NCBI GenBank assembly: GCA_937915865.1
Contig: CALGIG010000064.1
Span: 1-59,765, forward strand
Reading direction: 5' to 3'
DNA from: an uncultured Prolixibacteraceae bacterium
GTDB lineage: Bacteria; Bacteroidota; Bacteroidia; Bacteroidales; Prolixibacteraceae
Length of the DNA stretch: 59,765 nucleotides
In this document: positions 53,292 through 59,765 of the stretch, in pieces
How positions within the stretch are numbered: position 1 is the stretch's first letter
Layout of the letters: each line of letters opens with the position of its first letter
Notes under the pieces: generated by a model
Told to the model about the DNA's origin: nothing
Database searches by the model: none
The model's input: the letters and a program-made list of their open reading frames with translations, nothing else
Made by a program: the position numbers and the translations under genes

Positions 53292-55934
53292 TTAGTACAT
53301 CCGTGGTATCCCCAGCCGTGTTTTTCCCGACGGGTGGTTCTTTACCTGTTGGTTGGGCGCTGGGTTTTCGCCTGTAACCATCCACGATTTAAGGTCGTAC
53401 CCTTCAGGAATAATTGTAATCACTTCGTTTTTAGTAGTTTTGATCGTGATGGTTTCGCCGCTCAGGTTTTGTTTTTTCCTGAAATTTGACTGACAGACAG
53501 CTTTTCCCCAGGGCAGGGCCAGTTTACAGGGGTTGCCCAACTGGCTTTCGATGCAAATCCATTGAACTTTTCCCGATTTAATTTCCGAAGAAACGACAAA
53601 ACCGCCCTCGGCGTGAAGGGTAAAACGTCCGTCGCGGTTGGACGGGAAAGCCGGGAAAACACGGATTGTACCGTCGTAACTTTGCAACAGCGATTCGTTG
53701 ATGGCTGTTGCCAGTACTGACATCGACTCCATCGACTGGTGCCGGAATGGCCACATCGGGAGCAGGAATTTATCTTTGGAGTTCACATCTCTCACCGTGT
53801 TGGTGCGGAAAAACCATTCGGCATCCTTGTTTACTTCACTTTCAAGCCCCCAATGCCCCCAGCCGTTGCAATAGATTTGCCACCTTCCGGGGAAACGTGT
53901 TAGGTCGGACGACAGTTCGCTGCCCAGCCCCAGACGGGCCAAAACCACGGGAACAGGGTCCCAGCCAGTGACTTCCGAACCGTACAAAAGGGCAGTAGTA
54001 CTCATCTTGTCGAACAATTCGGTGCCTTTTTGCGACAAGCCTATTTGTCCCGACGGAAAAACAGGAGAACTAGGTACTGATGGGAAAATGCCATCGAGCA
54101 GTTTCAGCCCGTGATTGACTGTTGAGTCTTCAACTGGGTTATAGGTACTTAACATTTTATGATCCTTAATGCCCCATCCGGCAGCAAGTATCTGATCGGT
54201 AGGGCAGGTTTTTCCTTTGAAAAACCCTTTTTGAAGCTGAAAGCCTCTTCCGTTACGGGCAATTATATTTTCGCCGGCCTGTATGGAAGGCAGCGGGGCA
54301 AGATGGTCGAGTATTTCCTGCCATTTTTCGGCTTCCTCCATTTTTGTCCCAGAGGCATTCAGGGCTTCGAGCGCGGTTGCGAACAAGGCGCGGGCATAAA
54401 CCAGTTCGGTCAGCCCGTCTTTCAGTTTAATCCAGCCTTCGTAGCCGGTACCTTCTTTGGCGTGGTACAGCCCGTCAGCTTCCTTAACCAGTACCGATTC
54501 GTAAAAATGGGCAGCTTCGAGGATAAATGGCAAGGCTTTTTCCTGTAGAAATTTACGGTCGCCAGTGTACTGGTACTGTCGCCAAAAATCGAGAGCAATC
54601 TCGGCAACCGGGGTGTGGTTGTCTTTTTCGCCCGACGAGTTGTAGCCACGTCGATCGGCTACATCGGAAATGAATGCGCCCCTGGCATTAAACAGTTCTT
54701 TGGCATCTTTTTGCGCGTATGGTAGCGAGTTGAAACGGAAGTCGAGGTAAGGCATGACTAATTCGTGGAACCCGGCAGCGTTTAGCGGCCAGTACAACTG
54801 TTGCTGGTTCCAGTGAAAATAGAAGTTCCAGTTTTGCACATCGTGGCTCCAGCCCCACAACCCGTTGTTGAACCGTCCGGGATATTTGCCGCCCTGCGAG
54901 GCATTGGCATAGTACATGGTCAGGTACCACAGGTTGTTGAGGTAATCGTCGCCGTAATCGACCAGAGACCTTTGCCAGAGCGACTTCCATACTTCGGCAT
55001 TCGACTGGCCGATAGCTTCTATCCCTTTTTCTTTGGCGAATGAAAGGCTTTGCTTTGCTTCGGGGACGGGGTTTTCGCTTTTGGGCGAAGTAATGGCAAA
55101 AGCCAGTTGAACGCTTTTTTCCTGTTTCCCGCTTAGCTTGATGTTTGCACAACGCGAATGTTCGCGCGAGTAGTTGACCGTTAACCCGTTACTGTGGATA
55201 ACACTGCCGCCAACTGCAAATCTTCCTCCCGACAATTTCTGGGTAACGAAAACGCCCGAATCGTCGGCTATGGCTTCGGTTCCCGACAGCCCAATGGAGG
55301 CATCGCGGTTAATCTGGCTGTACCAGTGCGAGTAGGTGCGCGAACCGTACCGTTCCACTGCAATGTCGATTGGAGTATCTTCGTTCAGGCCGCTTTGCAG
55401 GTCGAACAGCAGGTTGCCCGTGGCATGATCGATAAAGGCCCTCAGGGCAATTTTACCAAACGGTGTTTCCGACTCCATCGTCATCGACGCATCGGCTAGG
55501 TTGAGTCGGGCTTTAAAGTTGTACAGATACAATATGCTGAAAACCGGTAGCTTAAAGTCGATGACGATCCGACAAGCATGGCGTTGCGTGGTGCTGTAAT
55601 CCTCTTCTTTCCCGCTCCAGTTGTGAAACGGACCAAATGCTGCATCATCCCACAAATCACTTTTGTTTACCACTGCGATGAGTTTCGAATCTTCGCACCA
55701 GCACAATACGCCAATCTCGCCGTTCCCCAATGGGATGCCCTGCAACGGGTCGATGGGCGGGCTTTGGTAAACCAGGTCGTATTGCGCTACCCGCCCCGGC
55801 CAGGCAATATTCCAGCAATTTTTCGAAGGGTCGAAAGCCGACTGGATTGGGTTGTTTTTTGGGGTTTGGGCCAGTACCGGATAGTACAGGAAGGTGATAA
55901 AGAGAATGCCAATATGCAGGAGTCGTTGTTCCAT
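53292..55934 (-). CDS. Secreted GH95/DUF5703-like glycosidase
   Basis: The 880-residue protein starts with a signal peptide (LLHIGILFITFLYYPVLAQ). The N-terminal beta region contains PLGNGEIGVLCWCEDSKL and NKSDLWDD, which recall DUF5703 and GH95 starts. The (alpha/alpha)6 domain has LTMYYANASQGGKYPGRFNNGLWG, WSHDVQNWNFYFHWNQQQ and TPVAEIALDFWRQYQYTGD, with candidate acids in GTGYEGWIKLKDGLTELV. GH95 members are alpha-fucosidases or alpha-galactosidases. The substrate is not shown here. The start lies 3 bp after the stop of the GH43-like gene, so translation is coupled or close to it. Confidence 0.8.
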   Translation of the reverse strand: MEQRLLHIGILFITFLYYPVLAQTPKNNPIQSAFDPSKNCWNIAWPGRVAQYDLVYQSPPIDPLQGIPLGNGEIGVLCWCEDSKLIAVVNKSDLWDDAAFGPFHNWSGKEEDYSTTQRHACRIVIDFKLPVFSILYLYNFKARLNLADASMTMESETPFGKIALRAFIDHATGNLLFDLQSGLNEDTPIDIAVERYGSRTYSHWYSQINRDASIGLSGTEAIADDSGVFVTQKLSGGRFAVGGSVIHSNGLTVNYSREHSRCANIKLSGKQEKSVQLAFAITSPKSENPVPEAKQSLSFAKEKGIEAIGQSNAEVWKSLWQRSLVDYGDDYLNNLWYLTMYYANASQGGKYPGRFNNGLWGWSHDVQNWNFYFHWNQQQLYWPLNAAGFHELVMPYLDFRFNSLPYAQKDAKELFNARGAFISDVADRRGYNSSGEKDNHTPVAEIALDFWRQYQYTGDRKFLQEKALPFILEAAHFYESVLVKEADGLYHAKEGTGYEGWIKLKDGLTELVYARALFATALEALNASGTKMEEAEKWQEILDHLAPLPSIQAGENIIARNGRGFQLQKGFFKGKTCPTDQILAAGWGIKDHKMLSTYNPVEDSTVNHGLKLLDGIFPSVPSSPVFPSGQIGLSQKGTELFDKMSTTALLYGSEVTGWDPVPVVLARLGLGSELSSDLTRFPGRWQIYCNGWGHWGLESEVNKDAEWFFRTNTVRDVNSKDKFLLPMWPFRHQSMESMSVLATAINESLLQSYDGTIRVFPAFPSNRDGRFTLHAEGGFVVSSEIKSGKVQWICIESQLGNPCKLALPWGKAVCQSNFRKKQNLSGETITIKTTKNEVITIIPEGYDLKSWMVTGENPAPNQQVKNHPSGKTRLGIPRMY

Positions 55935-55937
55935 AGT

Positions 55938-56876
55938 TTATTGTTTGGCTGATACTTGCACAAAGGTGGTATCCTTTGGAAAATAACTTTCGAAGAAAAC
56001 CCTTTCGGTTCCATTGAACTGGGCTGTACGTATCGTTCCCCAGGTTTCCTGGTCGCCGGTGGCATAGTATAGATAGGTCTTCCCCTGGTATTCGAGAATG
56101 TCCACGTCCGAATTATTTTTCCCTTCGCCTGCTCCAGCCTCAAGTACCGGGTTAAAAGGGCTTAGTTCCCAGGTTTCGAGGTCTTTCGACCGTGCCATAT
56201 ACGATATCCAGCCATTGTGCCCCTGAACCTTAGAGTGGAGGTAGATAACGTAGTAGTACGGGGCGAAATACCGGATAACCGGACAGGCCGAGTATTCGCG
56301 CTTCTCGCCGGTGAAGGCCAATCCATCCACTTTTTCCCATTTCGACAAGTCGTTCGAGCGGGCAAACTTGAAGCAGAACTGGACAGGCTTGTCCGATTCG
56401 TAAGCCATTACATAGCCTTTATCGTCGCGGCAGACCGACGAGTTGAACAAGTGTTCGCCATCTTCAGGTAAAATCACTTTTTCGGTTTTCCAGTTTTTCA
56501 GGTCGGTCGAAACCAGCCGGTCGATCCCTGTCGAGTTCATCACCCGGCCAAAGTCGGTGAATTCGAGCGCAAAAACATTCAGCTCGTTGCCGTTGACGAA
56601 TGCCGAAACGAACGAATGCCCTTCGCCAAACCGGGCAACTTCCATCCCGTTTTGCAGGTCGTCGATGTATAAATAGGCATCTTTTCCTTTGGCCTCGGCG
56701 CCACCCGGACGGTAATTGGCCACGATCAGCAACAGGTTGCCACACTCGAATGGCGTGTTTTCCATGGGTGTTCGCCCTTCGCCCGAAAAAGCAAAGGGCA
56801 GCTTGGTTAACACGGGTTTGCCCTGGTTTTGCGAAAAGGCTGTAAATGCCGACAGAAAGAACAGAAGTGTAAGCAT
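55938..56876 (-). CDS. Secreted GH43-like five-bladed propeller protein
   Basis: The ATG at 56876 gives a signal peptide (MLTLLFFLSAFTAFSQ) directly; the frame continues upstream to 56975 but that would put 33 residues in front of the signal. The rest reads as propeller blades with repeated short motifs: RSNDLSKWEKVDG, RSKDLETWELSPFNP and VSTDLKNWKTEK. Possible acids of a GH43/GH32 site are in NSSVCRDDKGYVMAYE and NNSDVDILEYQGKTYLYY. A true GH43 activity (arabinofuranosidase or xylosidase type) is possible, but a binding protein cannot be excluded. 312 residues. Confidence 0.72.
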   Translation of the reverse strand: MLTLLFFLSAFTAFSQNQGKPVLTKLPFAFSGEGRTPMENTPFECGNLLLIVANYRPGGAEAKGKDAYLYIDDLQNGMEVARFGEGHSFVSAFVNGNELNVFALEFTDFGRVMNSTGIDRLVSTDLKNWKTEKVILPEDGEHLFNSSVCRDDKGYVMAYESDKPVQFCFKFARSNDLSKWEKVDGLAFTGEKREYSACPVIRYFAPYYYVIYLHSKVQGHNGWISYMARSKDLETWELSPFNPVLEAGAGEGKNNSDVDILEYQGKTYLYYATGDQETWGTIRTAQFNGTERVFFESYFPKDTTFVQVSAKQ

Positions 56877-57299
56877 CGTCAGGGTTTTACACCATGAGGA
56901 GTATTCATCATGCTCACTCTCTGTTTTTCCAGCCCAGACTAATCTCGGTACTACGTTTAGTATTATTTCGTTCATTGCTATTTTCGTTTAGAATATGAAG
57001 TTGTAGTTTTGTCAATGTGGTGATGACAGGGAAAATTGATCCTTCATTCCACTATGTTCCATTCGGGATGACAAGTGCGTGCAGAAGAAACGAGGCTGTC
57101 CAAAAAGCAACTATTATGTTGGTTTTTCTCTGTGAAACTCTGTGGACAACTCTGTGGAACTCTGTGTTCCAATTGTTTATTTTCTTACACAGAGTTCCAC
57201 GGAGTAAAAACACAGAGAACCACGGAGTCTTTGGACAGCCCCTATAATTAAGATCAACTGTCATTTCGAACGTAGTGATGAATCTATTCATTGTCATTT
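56877..57299. other. Intergenic element with nested inverted repeats
   Basis: No gene is seen. From 57030 to 57290 the sequence is a nest of inverted repeats: outer imperfect ends with GGGATGACA / TGTCATTTC, then GGCTGTCCAAA (57094-57104) with TTTGGACAGCC (57230-57240), and inside them CTCTGTGG/CCACGGAG runs. It resembles a non-autonomous palindromic element. Confidence 0.6.
57094..57240. repeat. Nested hairpin element with GGCTGTCC arms and CTCTGTGG core
   Basis: The arms GGCTGTCCAAA and TTTGGACAGCC are perfect 11-bp inverted repeats 125 nt apart. The core has CTCTGTG-spaced direct repeats on the left and CACAGAG / CCACGGAG on the right, so it folds into a long imperfect hairpin. Similar arms are found at 1594 and 33637. 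Confidence 0.7.
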
Positions 57300-59009
57300 T
57301 TAAAAATTCGTTTTCGTAATGTCCAATTCGTTTCCATCAGGAGATATTTTCATTGTTACTTTCTTGTTTCCAGAGAACCGGTAAACAATTTCATCCTCTT
57401 TTCCGAGGAAAGGTTTTACCAGTTGTTTTACTTCATCGCCAGCCATGTCGTTGGTAATGATCCATTTGCCTTTCCCGTATTTAATTTCTTTGGTGCCGCC
57501 CTTATAGCTATCGGCTAGCTTTTTCGGGGCAAAACGCGACGAGCTGACTACCACGAGACCTTTGTCTTTTACCAGCGAATTCACGTCGGCCAGGGTTTGA
57601 TCGCTGAGGAACAAACCGCACAAAAAGGCCAGCTTCACGGTTTTGAGGTATCCTTTGGTTACCTGGTAGTCGAATACAACGGGCGAGTTGACCGGGGCAA
57701 ACGAACGGTGGGGCAGGTCTTTGTAGTAATTTCCGGCATTCCACGACAGGCTTTCTTTTTTGACCATTCCGTGGGTGATGGTGTGCCATGCCCGAATCCA
57801 TTCTTCCGATTCGGCACTGGTATTCAGGTTGTAAGCCCCGAAAAGCCAGTCTTTCCAGTACAAGTCAAAATTTTTGCCTTTTTCGTCAACGCTGCAAAAC
57901 ACGTTTTTGCCCTGTCCCCATTCGGTATCGTCGAACCTGATAATGGCAATTTCGGGTTCAAAATCGCGGAAACTGTATGGTCGTGGGTTGTGGGGCAAGT
58001 ATTCTTTGGCAAAATGGCTGAGCACTTCGCCTCTTTCCTTTAGCTGGATTTTACCTTGATTATCAATTTCATAGATGTGGTTGCCGATGCTTTCGACATA
58101 AGCCTTGTCGGTTCCGGCCCAGTAGGCAAACAAAAGGTTCCCCTCCAATTCTTTGGCCGAATGGCCTGGAAAGGTATTGTAATGCCAAAAGTCGATACAG
58201 GTACATAACTCTTTGTTATATTGTAAACAGGCACCCATGGCGCAGGCGGCCCAAACGTTCGACCAGTTTTCCTTCATCTGTTTGTAAACCGGGGTAATTC
58301 CGGCACGGGCGAAATTGTGGAAGAGTACCGGCCATACGTGCTCGGTAAATAGGTATGGCGACCCGTATCCCTTGCACTCGTCGGCCAGCGACCTTGCACT
58401 CTCGAATATTGCTTTGTCGGCTGATTTAAAGTCCATTCCATTTGTCTCGGCCAGGCAGGCCAGTTCAACGCCCGGATTACGCAGGGCAATGCTGAGGTTG
58501 CGGGTGATCTGTGAATGTTCCAGCTCGTCGTACATCACGCCCCATACTGCAGGTGATTGTTCGAGGTTTTTGATCACAGATGGCGGGAACTTGAACAGGT
58601 GCAGGTTATTCGGACGATCGACCCAGCTAACGCCATCGGTGCTTTTCATTTCCCTGGCGAAGTTTCCACATTCGACATTGACGATCACTTTCAATCCTTT
58701 GTTGTTAAAACTTTCACCGAGTTTTCCCAGGCGTTTGGCCTCGTCGTCGATGGTGCCTTTAGGCCCGCGGTAATGGTAAACTACGAAATCGACGCCCAGG
58801 GCGCTCATGGCTTCCGGGTTGAAAAACTCGTCGGGTTTGCACTTGTCGCCCGAATTGTCGATTCCAATGTAAAAGTTTTTGGCCGGAGTATTGTTGTCTG
58901 CCGTGGGTTGCGCCTCGCTTTCCGTGGCAGCCCATACCGCCACGGCAAGTAAAACCCCTTTGATTAACCTGCTGCTAGACCATTTTGTTGTTTCTGTTGT
59001 GTGTCTCAT
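57300..59009 (-). CDS. Secreted TIM-barrel-like protein, unclassified glycosidase candidate
   Basis: A signal peptide (residues 15-34, AVAVWAATESEAQ end) precedes 535 residues. The N-terminal part has barrel-like strands FYIGIDNSGDKC, VDFVVYHYRGPKG, KVIVNVECGNFA, WGVMYDELEHS, ELACLAETNGMDF and CIDFWHYNTFPGH. The pairs E and D in MYDELEHS and AETNG could be catalytic acids. A C-terminal domain after residue 430 (VVVSSSRFAPKKL) resembles the flavodoxin-like domain next to GH42-type barrels. I cannot assign a family. It is the most upstream gene of the cluster seen in this window. Confidence 0.72.
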   Translation of the reverse strand: MRHTTETTKWSSSRLIKGVLLAVAVWAATESEAQPTADNNTPAKNFYIGIDNSGDKCKPDEFFNPEAMSALGVDFVVYHYRGPKGTIDDEAKRLGKLGESFNNKGLKVIVNVECGNFAREMKSTDGVSWVDRPNNLHLFKFPPSVIKNLEQSPAVWGVMYDELEHSQITRNLSIALRNPGVELACLAETNGMDFKSADKAIFESARSLADECKGYGSPYLFTEHVWPVLFHNFARAGITPVYKQMKENWSNVWAACAMGACLQYNKELCTCIDFWHYNTFPGHSAKELEGNLLFAYWAGTDKAYVESIGNHIYEIDNQGKIQLKERGEVLSHFAKEYLPHNPRPYSFRDFEPEIAIIRFDDTEWGQGKNVFCSVDEKGKNFDLYWKDWLFGAYNLNTSAESEEWIRAWHTITHGMVKKESLSWNAGNYYKDLPHRSFAPVNSPVVFDYQVTKGYLKTVKLAFLCGLFLSDQTLADVNSLVKDKGLVVVSSSRFAPKKLADSYKGGTKEIKYGKGKWIITNDMAGDEVKQLVKPFLGKEDEIVYRFSGNKKVTMKISPDGNELDITKTNF

Positions 59010-59186
59010 TTTTTTGTTTTATGTTTTATGTTGAACATTTGTCCTTATTGTAACTTCCAGACGGAATAAATTCCTTCCTTACAAGATTGCCCAAGCCTAC
59101 GGTTTTCTAAGAAGCAATTCAACCGTAAAGGAAGCAGGTTTGTTCCATTTCGTCCTAATAAAAAATAGCTCATCAACGTCCTTTTT

Positions 59187-59765
59187 AAGCCCCTCTTTAG
59201 GGTTTTCCCTGAATATTGATTATTGGTTATTCTATATTGGAAATTTCAAACTCCAAATACCCAATATTCAATATCCAATATCCAATATCCAAAAATGTAC
59301 CGTCCTTCGCGGCTTTTTTAAGCCCCTCTTTGGGGTTTTCCCTGAATATTGATTATTGGTTATTCTATATTGGAAATTTTAAACTCCAAATACCCAATAT
59401 TCAATATCCTATATCCAAAAATGTACCGCCCCTCGCGGCTTTTTTAAGCCCCTCTTTAGGGTTTTCCCTGAATATTGATTATTGGTTATTCTACATTGGA
59501 AATTTCAAACTCCAAATACCTAATATTCAATATCCAATATCCAAAAATGTACCGTCCTTCGCGGCTTTTTTAAGCCCCTCTTTGGGGTTTTCCCTGAATA
59601 TTGATTATTGGTTATTCTATATTGGAAATTTTAAACTCCAAATACCCAATATTCAATATCCTATATCCAAAAATGTACCGCCCCTCGCGGCTTTTTTAAG
59701 CCCCTCTTTAGGGTTTTCCCTGAATATTGATTATTGGTTATTCTATATTGGAAATTTTAAACTCC
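59187..59765. repeat. Tandem array of 126-bp units, at least 4.5 copies, running off the window
   Basis: AAGCCCCTCTTT recurs at 59187, 59320, 59446, 59572 and 59698; the spacing is 133, then 126 three times. Each unit has the AAGCCCCTCTT block, a TATTGG-rich left arm, a CCAATA-rich right arm, and ATGTACCG(T/C)CC(T/C)TCGCGGC. The first unit is 7 bp longer by one extra TATCCAA heptamer. Unit types alternate A, B, A, B by linked variants, so the array grew by 252-bp doublets. There are no spacers, so it is not CRISPR. Confidence 0.92.

Noticed and set aside
57017..57247. 76-codon plus-strand ORF in the nested repeat
   Set aside because: It is only the translation of the CTCTGTGG repeats and their arms.
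59140..59352. 70-codon plus-strand ORF at the array
   Set aside because: It is a translation of the 126-bp repeat units, with no start signal and no family.
59187..59765. Possible CRISPR array
   Set aside because: The repeats are 126 bp long, directly abut each other and have no variable spacers or cas genes.

Overview
The window reads as chromosomal DNA of a Bacteroidota bacterium, probably a free-living, glycan-degrading member of the Bacteroidales/Marinilabiliales type. Supports for this are a C-terminal type IX secretion (T9SS) sorting domain at the left edge, TAnnTTTG-type -7 boxes, weak Shine-Dalgarno signals, many lipoprotein signal peptides, and a long run of secreted glycoside hydrolases. 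The genus cannot be fixed from sequence alone.

Layout. 0-1.6 kb: 3' end of a secreted MBG/PKD-type adhesin with a T9SS tail. 1.7-10.3 kb: small housekeeping and envelope genes (a truncated lipoprotein and its intact paralogue, GNAT acetyltransferase, PH-like membrane protein, cyclophilin, MBL-fold hydrolase plus NAD-binding epimerase, S9 peptidase, CobW GTPase, HAD phosphatase). 10.5-17.1 kb: GH2 beta-galactosidase, cupin, Tat-exported oxidoreductase, M20 deacylase. 17.3-23.7 kb: a minus-strand nitrogen locus with a small outer-membrane porin followed by three successive P-II/Amt modules, each closed by its own hairpin terminator. 24.5-34.6 kb: LtaS-like sulfatase-fold transferase, diacylglycerol kinase, polyferredoxin, GH39, phosphatidylserine decarboxylase, aldehyde dehydrogenase, TauE transporter, glycosyltransferase. 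34.8-41.6 kb: ppdK, tRNA-Ser(UGA), HU, trmH, DPP III. 41.65-59.0 kb: nine consecutive minus-strand genes for secreted or lipoprotein carbohydrate-active enzymes (GH92, metallophosphoesterase, GH36, sialate O-acetylesterase, a six-hairpin-like protein, two TIM-barrel-like proteins, a GH95/DUF5703-like protein, a GH43-like propeller). This looks like the enzyme part of a polysaccharide utilisation locus whose SusC/SusD pair, if present, lies beyond the right edge. 59.19 kb to the end: a 126-bp tandem repeat array.

How genes work together. The porin would admit small solutes across the outer membrane, and each Amt would move ammonium across the inner membrane under its own P-II protein. The three Amt terminators share one loop sequence while their stems differ, and G.U pairs show the structure is made in the minus-strand RNA. 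The right-hand cluster would strip mannose, galactose, acetyl and other decorations from a complex glycan at the cell surface and in the periplasm.

The most unusual non-coding structure is the set of hairpins and repeats: a 29-bp perfect palindrome filling one convergent gap, hairpins with shared apices, nested inverted repeats near 57.1 kb, and heptamer-built repeats at 51 kb and 59 kb. No CRISPR array, transposase, phage gene or rRNA gene was seen. All family assignments rest on recognisable motifs read by eye; no database search was run.
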